64,000 nucleotides of DNA from JAGQPD01 sp020426865 (lineage in GTDB: Bacteria; Planctomycetota; Planctomycetia; Pirellulales; Pirellulaceae), in contig JAWKTN010000010.1 of assembly GCA_041399065.1 (NCBI GenBank), positions 186,001 through 250,000 on the forward strand, written 5' to 3'. Both the position numbers and the translations under genes were made by a program. Below, in pieces: positions 9,552 through 18,938 of the stretch; within the stretch, counting starts at the first letter, position 1; each line of letters starts with the position of its first letter. The notes below the pieces were generated by a model. It had not been told where the DNA came from. It worked only from the letters and a program-made list of their open reading frames with translations, and ran no database searches.

Positions 9552-12500
9552 ATGATGTTGACTATGATGACGATCCAATCGCAGGTGCCTTCCTACTTCC
9601 ATCGGTTCATCCGTCCGCAGGACATGCGAACATTCATGCCAGCGTCAATCGGCGTTTACGGGCGGACGTTCATGGTAATGGCGATGATTCAATCGCTGGT
9701 GGCCACATGCCACGCTCAGGATGACGCCGAAGACGCAGACTACCTGCCCGGTGTGACGGCCCATTACGAAGCGGTGCGCTCCGGTGGTGCTCGGCGTGTG
9801 GTCGTTGAATCGCGAGTGTCGCATGTATGGCACGAGCAAGGGCCGGTGGATCGCGATTTGAATCACCGCTTTCGCGCCACATGGGAGGGCGTCCTGCTGT
9901 TTCAACCGGCTGGAACATATCAGCTGCATGCGTTCGTCAACGGCCGGGTCGAGATCGACATTGAGGGTCGAAGGGTGTTGCAGGCTGATCGCCAGACGGA
10001 AGGGTGGTGTGCCACCGAAGAAGTCGCGATGCCGTATGGGTGGCATGCCGTGCGAATCCGTTTCGAGTCTGGCAATCACCAGCCGCGGTTGCAGTTGTTT
10101 TGGTCGAGTGACTCGTTTACGCGGGAACCCATTGCGGCTCGGTATTGGGGGCACATCGATCAAGGCACGGAACACGACGATTTGTACCGGCGGGGTTTTG
10201 ATTTGGTGCGGGCCTTGCGCTGTGGTGCCTGCCACGAGACGCACGAGCGAAACCCGTTGCTGCCGGCACCGGACCTTGCCCATGCAGCGCAGCACGTATC
10301 GCAAGACTGGTTGTTTGAACTGCTTGACGCCCATCAGCGGACCGAGCCTTCCGAAACGCTTTCGAGCGAAAAGTTTGCCGACGCATCGACCATGCCCGCG
10401 TTCCATATTGCGACCGAGGAGCTCCGCCAGATTTCCGCCTATCTCGATTCGCGCCTGGTACGGTCTGAGGATCGCGATCCGCGATTTCCGGAAGGCGACC
10501 CGCGAACCGGCGAACAACTGTTCGTATCCATCGGTTGCCTTGCCTGCCACTCACTTGGCCAGGTTGGCGGTCCCGTTCGCTACGGCGGGGGCGAACTATC
10601 AACGATCGGCGGCAAACGGTCTGCCACTTCGATTGCCTTGCTGTTGCGTGAACCGCATCGCGTCAACAATCTTCATCGGATGCCGACGTTTGAACTGTCC
10701 AAACAGCAGGCCGCTGACTTGGCTTCCTACTTGGTGTCGCTTGATAAAGGCGAGTCGTCGCATGGCGCTGTCCATGTTGATGATGCAGGAGCGAAGCAAC
10801 AGGTGGATGAGCGGGTGGTTCAAGAGACATTTATGAAATGGCGATGTCATGCCTGCCATGCGAATAGCCGCGATCCGTCATTGGGTGAGCGTCGTGAAAA
10901 GGCATCTGTGAGAGTGGCATGGCCGGCGGCGATCGATTGGCGGGACAGTTGCCTTGGCGAGGCCAATGGGGAGAGTCGCCGGCCGGGATACCAGCTCAAG
11001 CAAGGTGACCGGGATGCAATCCGCCACTATTTGACTCACGTTGTCGAGTCGAGTTCGGCTCCGTATTCGGTGGGGCGCCGTCTGATGAACGAACAGAATT
11101 GTGTGGCCTGTCATCAGCGCGACGGGGCTCCGGGTATCGCGCCTGCCGTGACCGCGGCGGTCAATATCAAGCCGCATCTGTCGGCGGAATTCCCGGCGTT
11201 TGTACCGCCAACGTTGGACAATGTCGGTGACAAGTTACATGATCATGCCATCGCGGCCGTCTTACAAGGATCGCAATCACGACGACGCGATTGGCTGCAG
11301 ATTCAGATGCCGAAGTTCCAATTGACGGACGATCAGCTTCACGCCATGGTTGCCGAGTTGGTGCAAGCGGACCGAATGCCCTTGGACGAACAGTCCGAAA
11401 TTGCCGAAGTCGACGAAGCGGCGGCCAGGTTTGCGGGCGGTCGGCTCGTTACCGCCGATGGATTTGGGTGTCTCAGCTGCCATTCCATTGGCAAAGTAAA
11501 ACCGCCGAAGGCACCCCTCAACGCTCGCGGCCCGAATCTCGCGGGACTTGGACAACGCATCCGATATCCTTGGTACCGCCGTTGGACAGCGGATCCTGAT
11601 CGGATCGTTCCGCGCATTGAAATGCCGTCCTTCAATCGTCCAATACATGGCGTGCTTCAAGAGGATTTGGACCAGCAACTTGCGGCCGTGTGGTCCGTAC
11701 TGAATCAACCGGATTTCAAGCCGCCTCAACCAAACCCAGTGCGGACTGTTCGCGCGAGCGGCGTCCCGTCACAAAGTGAGCGTGCTCATATTCTCACGGA
11801 CGTGGTGAACCATGGCGAAAATGATCGCTATATCAAACCGTGGATCCTTGGGTTGCCGAATCGCCACAACGTGTTGTTTGATGTTGCGACCGGTCAGCTC
11901 GCAAGTTGGTGGATCGGCGACGCAGCTCGGCAGCGTACGGAAGGAAAAACGTGGTTCTGGGAAATCGGGGGCGAGACGCTTGTAGATCTCCACGATGACC
12001 AAGCGGACATCCAATTGGTGCGCGACAAACGGCAATTGCCATTGATCACCGACGGGCAGTTTCCCACCGAATTGGATCGCTGGGAACATTCGCCGGAACA
12101 AGGTGCGGAATTCTCGCATCGACTGATATTTGGTGAGGGCACGGATCGAACGACACTCTGGATCGATCAAACGTGGTCGCCGATTTGGTCGACCTCGGAC
12201 GATCCGCGAAGCGGTTTTGCGCGCCGAGTTCACGTGCGAGGTATGCGACGCGGCGATCTTGTGCGCCTGCGCCTGGGCCGTGGCATTGACGAACGCGACT
12301 CCGTCGACGACGAGCCTGCAGGCGAGCATCTTACGGTGCTCCTGAAAAAGTCACCAGCAACGTCGGTCGCATTATCGGCGAGGCCAGTGCGGGCGGGGTT
12401 TGATGGTGAAGGGGACGCGATGTGGTGCGAGGTGGAATTCGGACCGGACATGGCGGAAATCACGCTTGAAGCTCGTTACTTGACCCATGCCACGGCGGAC

Positions 12501-13901
12501 ACGCTGCCACCGATAACGTCCGTGATTCCTCCGCAGGTGCCGGTCACGCTGCAGGTTGTGCCCGGATATGACGCGATCCAATTGCCGCTGGGTGAAGATT
12601 GGATGCCGACGGCGATAACGTGGCGCCCGGATGGCAAGATGCTGGTCAGTTCGCTGAAGGGGCAGGTGTGGCTGGCCGCGGATACCGACGGTGACGCTCT
12701 GGAAGATTCTGCCAAGCCGATCAGCGACGACCTGGCAGCTCCCTATGGACTCGTGGCCTTGGGCAACAACTGTGTTGATGTCATCAACAAGTATGCGTTG
12801 TTGCGATTGTGCGACGACGATGGCGATGACTTCGCGGATCGCACGGTGACGATTGCGTCTGGTTGGGGGCATACGGCCGATTATCACGATTGGGCAGTCG
12901 GTCTCGCCGCAGATGACGATGGCAGCTACTTCATTGCGTTGCCGTGCGAGCAAGACAACCGCAGTCTGGCGGCAGCACATCTGCGTGGGCAGGTCTTGCG
13001 ATTAGCGAAGCGAACACCGAGTGAAGCGGAGCCGCGGTTGTTTTCTTTGCAGACGTTGACCGCGGGACATCGGTTCCCGATGGGCATCGCCAGGTCGGTG
13101 GACGGAAATGTATTTGTTACGGACAATCAGGGCAACTACAATCCGTTCAACGAACTCAATGTCATCGTTCCGGGGAAACGTTATGGTTTTATCAACTCGC
13201 TGGAAGCCAAGGCTGGTTTGACGTACCCGGAGACTCCGCCAACTGTGGCAATCCCTCATCCGTGGACTCGCAGCGTTAATGGCATTTGTTTTTTGCACGA
13301 CGGACCGTTTCGCGAACATTTGATTGGTTGTGAGTACGACACGCAGCGGTTGATTCGTATTAGTCTGCAGCGGGTCGGGGATACGATCCAGGGAGCATGT
13401 TATCCGTTCAGCTATTACCAGCCGCGGGGAACGCCGCCGCTGCTGGGGCCCATTTGTTGTGCCGTGGCGCCGAATGGCGACTTAGTTGTCGGGTCATTGC
13501 GCGACAGTGGCTGGGGGGCGAATAATATCGGACAGGTTGTGCGGTTGAGGCAACGCGAGCGGCTGCCGGCAGGAATTCGCGAGATGCGTGCCGTGACGGA
13601 TGGTTTCGAAATCGAGTTCACGCAACCGGTGGATGAAAGTCGGGCGAGCGACCGAGCCTCCTATGATTTGATCTCCTCCACTCGACAGTCTACTCCCGAG
13701 TACGGTGGCCCCGATGTGGCTCGACGTACCGAAGCCATTCGAGCGATAACGCTCTCGGACGACGCACGAATTGTCACATTGCAGCTGGACGGCTGGCGCG
13801 AGGGATTTGTGTATGAGCTTCGATTGCGGAACCTTGCCAGTGGTGATGCGGAGTTTTTTCCATCCGAGGCGTTTTACACGTTGCGAGCGGTACCGCGGTA
13901 G
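9552..13901 (+). CDS. Giant PA14/pentaheme-type cytochrome c/beta-propeller dehydrogenase-like protein
   Basis: 1449 aa with a late signal peptide (cleavage near CHAQ). A more natural start may be ATG 9624 or 9636. A PA14-like beta domain (about residues 60-200) is followed by five c-type heme sites: CGACH 224, CLACH 329, CHACH 432, CVACH 517 and CLSCH 640. Residues 700-1000 are an unassigned beta-rich domain. From about 1020 a propeller of the planctomycete membrane-bound dehydrogenase type begins (DWMPTAITWRPDGKMLVSS and DTDGDALEDSAK). The C-terminus is an Ig-like beta domain. It presumably works in the periplasm, oxidising a substrate at the propeller and passing electrons through the hemes. 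The substrate is unknown, and no partner dehydrogenase lies next to it. Confidence 0.85.
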   Translation: MMLTMMTIQSQVPSYFHRFIRPQDMRTFMPASIGVYGRTFMVMAMIQSLVATCHAQDDAEDADYLPGVTAHYEAVRSGGARRVVVESRVSHVWHEQGPVDRDLNHRFRATWEGVLLFQPAGTYQLHAFVNGRVEIDIEGRRVLQADRQTEGWCATEEVAMPYGWHAVRIRFESGNHQPRLQLFWSSDSFTREPIAARYWGHIDQGTEHDDLYRRGFDLVRALRCGACHETHERNPLLPAPDLAHAAQHVSQDWLFELLDAHQRTEPSETLSSEKFADASTMPAFHIATEELRQISAYLDSRLVRSEDRDPRFPEGDPRTGEQLFVSIGCLACHSLGQVGGPVRYGGGELSTIGGKRSATSIALLLREPHRVNNLHRMPTFELSKQQAADLASYLVSLDKGESSHGAVHVDDAGAKQQVDERVVQETFMKWRCHACHANSRDPSLGERREKASVRVAWPAAIDWRDSCLGEANGESRRPGYQLKQGDRDAIRHYLTHVVESSSAPYSVGRRLMNEQNCVACHQRDGAPGIAPAVTAAVNIKPHLSAEFPAFVPPTLDNVGDKLHDHAIAAVLQGSQSRRRDWLQIQMPKFQLTDDQLHAMVAELVQADRMPLDEQSEIAEVDEAAARFAGGRLVTADGFGCLSCHSIGKVKPPKAPLNARGPNLAGLGQRIRYPWYRRWTADPDRIVPRIEMPSFNRPIHGVLQEDLDQQLAAVWSVLNQPDFKPPQPNPVRTVRASGVPSQSERAHILTDVVNHGENDRYIKPWILGLPNRHNVLFDVATGQLASWWIGDAARQRTEGKTWFWEIGGETLVDLHDDQADIQLVRDKRQLPLITDGQFPTELDRWEHSPEQGAEFSHRLIFGEGTDRTTLWIDQTWSPIWSTSDDPRSGFARRVHVRGMRRGDLVRLRLGRGIDERDSVDDEPAGEHLTVLLKKSPATSVALSARPVRAGFDGEGDAMWCEVEFGPDMAEITLEARYLTHATADTLPPITSVIPPQVPVTLQVVPGYDAIQLPLGEDWMPTAITWRPDGKMLVSSLKGQVWLAADTDGDALEDSAKPISDDLAAPYGLVALGNNCVDVINKYALLRLCDDDGDDFADRTVTIASGWGHTADYHDWAVGLAADDDGSYFIALPCEQDNRSLAAAHLRGQVLRLAKRTPSEAEPRLFSLQTLTAGHRFPMGIARSVDGNVFVTDNQGNYNPFNELNVIVPGKRYGFINSLEAKAGLTYPETPPTVAIPHPWTRSVNGICFLHDGPFREHLIGCEYDTQRLIRISLQRVGDTIQGACYPFSYYQPRGTPPLLGPICCAVAPNGDLVVGSLRDSGWGANNIGQVVRLRQRERLPAGIREMRAVTDGFEIEFTQPVDESRASDRASYDLISSTRQSTPEYGGPDVARRTEAIRAITLSDDARIVTLQLDGWREGFVYELRLRNLASGDAEFFPSEAFYTLRAVPR

Positions 13902-14075
13902 GCTGCGATTCTGAGTTTTCCGGTAAGCGCGTTATCTGTCGGGCCGTCAATCATGTAGGGTCGCGAAAAAAAACTCGCGTAACACATGGCGGGAACTTGC
14001 GCTTGGATGAATGAAGCAAGTGGCATGTCCGCTCGATACCGAGAATAGCAATATCCCCACTTAGGAGACCCGAAG

Positions 14076-14501
14076 ATGATCGCACCTGCCCCTTTCGTCC
14101 AGCAGTCGTTCCACTGTCCGGCATGGTTTGTCGCGGGGATTGCTGCTCCTGTTCCGGGTTGGCTATCGCTGAACGATGGTTGGTTGACGATGTCGGATCA
14201 GCAGGGGGTGGTATTGTTTCGGTGTGATATCGATACGATCGACGAATTGGTCAGCCCGTGGTATTTCCTGGGTCAAGGGTTGCGAATCCGAGTGGGCAAG
14301 CAGCATCACTACGTGACATTCGGTGGCCCGATCGCCGGGCAATGGCTGCACGAATCGCTCGGAATGAAATGGCGAGCGGTACCGGACAACCAGCGGGCAG
14401 TGGCGCGGTACCTAGGCAAGTGTATCGACGATGTCGAGTCATCAGCTGAGGTCACTACGGTATGGCGTGAGTTGCTGGCTGATCTGCGCGTGGAGATTTG
14501 A
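14076..14501 (+). CDS. Unknown 141-aa protein
   Basis: ATG 14076 is preceded by AGGAG (8-base spacing). The protein has no signal peptide or obvious membrane segment. The alternating hydrophobic pattern in the first 90 residues (GWLSLNDGWLTMSDQQGVVLF and the following segment) suggests a small beta-barrel resembling a PH/GRAM-type fold, with a helical C-terminus (VWRELLADLRVEI). I do not recognise the family and assign no function. The extended frame of the opposite-strand gene overlaps its 3' half, which is probably an artefact of lost termination in that gene. Confidence 0.6.
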   Translation: MIAPAPFVQQSFHCPAWFVAGIAAPVPGWLSLNDGWLTMSDQQGVVLFRCDIDTIDELVSPWYFLGQGLRIRVGKQHHYVTFGGPIAGQWLHESLGMKWRAVPDNQRAVARYLGKCIDDVESSAEVTTVWRELLADLRVEI

Positions 14502-15157
14502 CACCAGCAAGTTCGCTTAGCATCACCTGTCCGTAAAAAGCCTCGGTCGCCCACGTTCTCTGCGTTGACGTGACCGTCAATGCACGGTCGATGCAACCGC
14601 AGAGGACACAGAGAGCGCCGAGGCGTTGTTGATTTAGGTGGGAATCCTACCGCCAACATATCGCTTCTCTGCGCTCTCCGCGAACTCAGCGGTGACCCAT
14701 CCACTGAATCGCTGTCGATTGCGTTCTCTGCGTTGACGAGACCGTCAATGCACGGTCGATGCAACCGCAGAGGACACAGAGAGCGCCGAGGCGTTTTTGA
14801 TTTAGGTGGGAAACCTACCGCCAACATATCGCTTCTCTGCGCTCTCCGCGAACTCAGCGGTGACCCATCCACTGAATCGCTGTCGATTGCGTTCTCTGCG
14901 TTGACGTAACCGTCAAGCTCGCCGATTCCCAAACCCAGCAGTGTCGCAATCGATAAGCAACCGCTCGCCAAACCCACGAGGCGCAATCCCAATCGGCCGC
15001 TTCCAAATCCCGCCCAAATCCCCAACAGCCCCAATTGTGCAAAGCATAGGGCAATGAAGAACGCCCCCACGAACGACGGTTGATCAGGGCAGACAACCAT
15101 CAACGCGATATTCAATGCGATGTGGACAGCAAGCAGCAGTAAGATTCCCCGGCGCAT
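14309..15157 (-). CDS. Small membrane protein whose 3' end runs into a 168-bp repeat
   Basis: Translating from ATG 15157, the first 85 residues form a convincing membrane protein with three hydrophobic helices (MRRGILLLLAVHIALNIAL, FFIALCFAQLGLLGIWAG and LVGLASGCLSIATLLGLGI). Right after GELDGYVNAEN the frame enters the repeat, and two 56-residue copies of the repeat are translated in frame. It then runs antisense through the 3' half of the 141-aa gene and stops at 14309. The biologically meaningful part is probably about 14900-15157; the original 3' end seems to have been replaced. An upstream in-frame extension to 15343 exists but lacks family-like features. Confidence 0.4.
   Translation of the reverse strand: MRRGILLLLAVHIALNIALMVVCPDQPSFVGAFFIALCFAQLGLLGIWAGFGSGRLGLRLVGLASGCLSIATLLGLGIGELDGYVNAENAIDSDSVDGSPLSSRRAQRSDMLAVGFPPKSKTPRRSLCPLRLHRPCIDGLVNAENAIDSDSVDGSPLSSRRAQRSDMLAVGFPPKSTTPRRSLCPLRLHRPCIDGHVNAENVGDRGFLRTGDAKRTCWCQISTRRSASNSRHTVVTSADDSTSSIHLPRYRATARWLSGTARHFIPSDSCSHCPAIGPPNVT
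14554..14915. repeat. 168-bp tandem repeat, two full copies plus a stub
   Basis: Units start at 14554, 14722 and 14890 at CGTTCTCTGCGTTGACG; the period is exactly 168 bases. The first two are full length and differ at only a few positions; the third is a stub of about 26 bases. Each unit contains a short palindrome GACCGT/ACGGTC around CAATGC and a longer imperfect inverted pair (CCGCAGAGGACACAGAGAGC against TTCTCTGCGCTCTCCGCG). That suggests a structured, mobile-type intergenic repeat. Confidence 0.9.
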
Positions 15158-15523
15158 CTTAAGGCCCCACGAAAACCGGACCTTCTCATGCAATCGCAAG
15201 GAGCCACTGGAGCCAGGCAGGGGTTCTTCGGAGTTGCCGGTGGTTAGTGCCACGATTCTCGGTCCTTTCCAACGTCGGACACAATTCCCGCAGCTTAACA
15301 AAGGCGCCAGCACCTGTCCAACGTCGCTTGGCACTTTGGACATTTTGGCGTCTGCGACCGGCCGCTAGCTGGTGTTGTTCGACCCAATCGGCATATTTTT
15401 CTCAAGTGACCGTAGCGATTATGTCGAGCATGGTGATTGTACGGATCATTGCGACCACTTCGAAGCGGGGTAGCGTTGCTAGCTGCCAATCGAATCCTGG
15501 CCACGTTTTAATTGGAGAGAACC
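15158..15523. other. Intergenic region with no convincing gene
   Basis: About 366 bases between the divergent membrane-protein gene and the coiled-coil gene. Short frames exist on both strands but look compositionally random. The stretch must carry the promoter of the coiled-coil gene, but no clear -35/-10 pair stands out. Confidence 0.5.
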
Positions 15524-18500
15524 GTGTCTGCAATCTTTTCAGGCCCTGTATTGTTTGCCCTTTGTCTCATTCTGGCAGGCGTATTCCTCCGTTACGCGTT
15601 GTGGTTTGGGCATGGCCAGGAACAGGCGGACGTCGTCGAGCTGGAGGGGATTCGTAAAGAGAAACGCTCGTTGGAGCAAGGCGTTCGTCAAGCCACTGCG
15701 GCTCATGACAATCTCCGCCAACAGTACGACGCGGCCCAAGAGCACGTACGTCGATTGGAGAAACAGTGTCACGAGTTACGTGACGACGTGTCATCGCTAC
15801 AGAGATCGAAGGGAAAGCTGCAGGAGGAATTGGACGGTCGCACCGAGCACGAGCGGCGGGAACGGGCGCATTGGGAAGAGACGATGCGCGATAAGGCAAC
15901 TCAGCGAGACGAGGCTTTAGAGGAACTTGGACGCGAACGGGTCCGATGCGAATCGTTGCAGGGTTCGCTACGTGCGGCGGAGCGAACGATTGCGGAACTT
16001 ACCCGTGCGGAGCAGGAGCTGTCACAGACCAAGAAGCAGTATCAATTGTTGAGTGTATCGCAAGTTGAATACGAGAATCGCATTGACGAATTGCAGCAAC
16101 AGAACGACGAACTAACGCAAGAGATGGCGCGCACGGAAAGTCAGGCGACAAGCCTGCGAGAAAAGGTCGCGGCGCTGCAAGAGAACCTCGACACGGCCGC
16201 ACAAAACGCCGGACAACATGTCACAGAACTGCAGCAACGGCTATCGGAGACGAAACGCCGCGCAGACGAAGAGATTGCCTCGTTGCAAGCGAGGCTTTCG
16301 GAAGAGCAACACCGTGCCGGCGAGAGGATCGCGGCGCTGGAAGCGGAGTTGGCCGATTCACAGTGCTCCGCCGACGAGCGATACGTTTCACTTCAGCGTC
16401 AGTTCCAGGAGTGCCACGAAGAGCTGGATGCGTTACGGAACAAGCGTCAGGAAGCTGACGGGCAGATTACTACATTGGAATTCGAGTACAGGGAAGCCCA
16501 ACGGCAGATAGAAGAACTGCAGGTGGAAAAGGGACAGTTGGGCGAAGAGCTTCAGGCGGCTCGATCGCGGCTGGGGGGGATCGAACAGACTTTGGCGACA
16601 GCGGAAGCAAATGCCGAGGAGTGGGAAACACGCTACAACGCACTGCACCGCGAGCATGGCGACATCTTGGAGCAGGACCACCAGGCCTTGCTGCAGCGTG
16701 CTGACGAAATTACGTCGCTACACATGGAAATCAAGTCACTTCAGGGAAAGTTGTCGATACAAGCGTCGGACCTGCGCCATAGCCACGAGGTCGTTACCGC
16801 GCACGAGACCGAGCTATCCGCCTGCAAGGAAACGATTAAGGGTCATGTCGAAGAAATTGAATCGTTGTCGTTGCAGTTGGCGCAGGTCAAAGAGCGTCAT
16901 GTGGCGGCGATTAACGATGTCGAACACGAAAACGGAAATCTGCAGGATCAGATCGGCAAATTGCAGGACGAACTTACCGAGTTGCAGATGGCATCCAGCG
17001 AGCGTCAAGCCAGATTTGAACAGCTAAGCGTTGATCATGAGGAGCTTGCCGCAACCTTGGCCGACCAACAGGGGGCGTCACGTCAGGTCTCCGATCAGTT
17101 GGTGACCGCCCGCGAGTCGATCGTTCGACTTGAGGAGACCGTGTCACAGCGAGAGGAAGCGATTGTGCAGTTGCAGGCAATGCTCAATCAGCAATCTGCC
17201 GCCATTGAAGAGCACGAACAGACGATTGCCAACTTGAGCGGATCGGTAAGTGAATCGCAGTTTACTATGGGACAATTGAATCTGGAGAAGTCGGAATTCC
17301 TGAATGGACTGCAGGCCGAGCGTGAACGACGAAGGAACGCGGAGGAACTGTTGTCGGAATCTCGGCAATCCGTGGCAGCGCTGGAAGTGACCGTGGCGAC
17401 GAATGAGCAAGAGTTGGAGCAATTGCGCGAAACGATGGGGACCCTGCGTGATACAAACACGGAGTTGTCCTCGCGACTCGATCAGCTCGTGTCGCAGCGT
17501 GATGAGTTGGCAGAAAGGGTTGCCCAAGCGGAATTGTCGATACCGGAGCTGCGGGCGGAATTGGCCGACGCACTGGGTTCAGTCGATTCGCTAAGTTCCG
17601 AGGGCGAACAGTTGCGGATGCAACTGTCCGAAGCTGAAGTCCGACTAAGTGAATACGATGGCGAACTCGTACAACTACGCACGAGGAATCAAGAATTGGC
17701 GGAAGAACGAGATGCCGTTACCGCCGCACTACGTCGAATGGAAGGCACGCTCTCGTCCCTGCAACGCAATGTGGAAGAGCTGACGGAGCAGGTTGAACTT
17801 CTCGAGGATGAAAAGAGCGAAGCGGTCCGCCGTGTCGAGGCAGCGAAGGGAGCCGCCATCGCGCGTATCGAATCCGAGAAAGACGAGGTGATCGACCGTC
17901 TCGAGCGAGCCCAAGATGAGCTTGCGTCGCGGCTCAATCGTGAGCACCATCAGGCGTTGAGCTACATCCGTCTGGAGAATGAGGAGACTATTGCCCGGTT
18001 GCAGCGAGATCGAGCTGAGCTGCAGATGAAACTAGAACGGGAACGTGATGAATTGGCTGGCCAGCTGCGCCGCGAAAAGGAAGCCTTGACACTGCGGTTG
18101 GAACGGGAGGAAACACGACGCAGCGACCTTGAGACGACCTTGATGTCACATCTGGAAACTTTGGAGCGAATGCAGGCCGACTCGCAGTCACTGGAAGAGC
18201 TAATCCAACAGCAGGCCGCGATTCAGAATTCGCTTCATAAAAAGACGACAACACTTCGAGCTTTCATGCCCGGCAAGCCGGCGTCCGCAGCCAAGTCCGA
18301 CGACACGCATGCGGTAACCCTCTCAATCGTCGAGGCTCGGCAGCGGCGCGATAGCGAGCGGTCGGAAGATCAGGGACAGCTTGAGGACAGTGTTGCCGTC
18401 CATGAAGTGCGCGGGAAGGTGTTTACCACGCCCCCAGGCCAAATCGATGACCTCAAGGCCATCTCGGGGGTGGCCGAGGTGATCGAACAAAAACTGAATG

Positions 18501-18664
18501 ACCTGGGCGTCTACACGTACGAACAAATCATGGATTGGGACGAAGCCGCTGTGGAGGAGTACTCCAAACTGATGGCCTTCAAGGATCGCATTCAGCGTGA
18601 GAATTGGGTTGAACAGGCGCGACGGTTGCATTACGAAAACCAGTATCGTCGCCGAGCCGCGTGA
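15524..18664 (+). CDS. Membrane-anchored giant coiled-coil protein with C-terminal helix-hairpin-helix-like domain
   Basis: 1046 aa. GTG 15524 is preferred because GGAGAG lies directly upstream; an in-frame TTG at 15512 has no such site. One membrane helix sits at residues 4-21 (FSGPVLFALCLILAGVFLRY). It is followed by about 860 residues of nearly unbroken heptad-rich coiled coil with E/Q/R/L composition and short near-repeats (LQARLSEEQHRAGERIAALE). The last 75 residues form a compact domain opening with DDLKAISGVAEVIEQKLNDLGVYTYEQI. This resembles the helix-hairpin-helix domain that follows coiled coils in other proteins and is often tied to nucleic acids. A structural or tethering role at the membrane is inferred. 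It is monocistronic, with a terminator 36 bases after the stop. Confidence 0.85.
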   Translation: MSAIFSGPVLFALCLILAGVFLRYALWFGHGQEQADVVELEGIRKEKRSLEQGVRQATAAHDNLRQQYDAAQEHVRRLEKQCHELRDDVSSLQRSKGKLQEELDGRTEHERRERAHWEETMRDKATQRDEALEELGRERVRCESLQGSLRAAERTIAELTRAEQELSQTKKQYQLLSVSQVEYENRIDELQQQNDELTQEMARTESQATSLREKVAALQENLDTAAQNAGQHVTELQQRLSETKRRADEEIASLQARLSEEQHRAGERIAALEAELADSQCSADERYVSLQRQFQECHEELDALRNKRQEADGQITTLEFEYREAQRQIEELQVEKGQLGEELQAARSRLGGIEQTLATAEANAEEWETRYNALHREHGDILEQDHQALLQRADEITSLHMEIKSLQGKLSIQASDLRHSHEVVTAHETELSACKETIKGHVEEIESLSLQLAQVKERHVAAINDVEHENGNLQDQIGKLQDELTELQMASSERQARFEQLSVDHEELAATLADQQGASRQVSDQLVTARESIVRLEETVSQREEAIVQLQAMLNQQSAAIEEHEQTIANLSGSVSESQFTMGQLNLEKSEFLNGLQAERERRRNAEELLSESRQSVAALEVTVATNEQELEQLRETMGTLRDTNTELSSRLDQLVSQRDELAERVAQAELSIPELRAELADALGSVDSLSSEGEQLRMQLSEAEVRLSEYDGELVQLRTRNQELAEERDAVTAALRRMEGTLSSLQRNVEELTEQVELLEDEKSEAVRRVEAAKGAAIARIESEKDEVIDRLERAQDELASRLNREHHQALSYIRLENEETIARLQRDRAELQMKLERERDELAGQLRREKEALTLRLEREETRRSDLETTLMSHLETLERMQADSQSLEELIQQQAAIQNSLHKKTTTLRAFMPGKPASAAKSDDTHAVTLSIVEARQRRDSERSEDQGQLEDSVAVHEVRGKVFTTPPGQIDDLKAISGVAEVIEQKLNDLGVYTYEQIMDWDEAAVEEYSKLMAFKDRIQRENWVEQARRLHYENQYRRRAA

Positions 18665-18699
18665 CCACAGTTCAACACCGAGCCCAACAAAAAACAAGA

Positions 18700-18738
18700 A
18701 CCAACGGTTTCCTATCGCGGTAACCGTTGGTCCTTTTT
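18700..18738 (+). terminator. Rho-independent terminator
   Basis: Perfect 10-bp stem ACCAACGGTT (18700-18709) with AACCGTTGGT (18722-18731), a 12-base loop, then CC and five T's (18734-18738). It ends the coiled-coil gene. Confidence 0.9.
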
Positions 18739-18818
18739 AATTTGCCGCCGTTAACGTCGCTCCTCGCTGCCGCTGCTGAGGCGTAGGATGCTCGAGCGGA
18801 GATCAGGTCAAGATCGAC

Positions 18819-18938
18819 CTAACAGACGCCAGCACACTTCTTGCATCGTCGACGCTGGCGGTTCAACGCCGCTCCGCATTTGGCGCAGCGACGATGACGT
18901 AGACGCTTGGCACGTGGTGTTCGTGGACGCAGTCCCAT
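18819..18938 (-). CDS. 39-aa basic zinc-ribbon microprotein
   Basis: A small frame on the minus strand, from ATG at 18938-18936 to TAG at 18821-18819. The product is 39 residues with a very basic first half (about one Arg or Lys in two residues), then a CxxC at residues 18 and 21 (CAKC), a second CxxC at 32 and 35 (CKKC), and a terminal Cys39. The Cys-x2-Cys-x10-Cys-x2-Cys spacing is a zinc-ribbon pattern. A GGAG lies ten bases before the start. I know of no assigned function; nucleic-acid or ribosome binding would fit the charge. Regular Cys placement and an intact start and stop argue against chance, but 39 codons is short. Confidence 0.5.
   Translation of the reverse strand: MGLRPRTPRAKRLRHRRCAKCGAALNRQRRRCKKCAGVC

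Noticed and set aside
14554..14915. 168-bp repeat as a CRISPR array
   Set aside because: Unit is far too long, has no spacers and is directly tandem.
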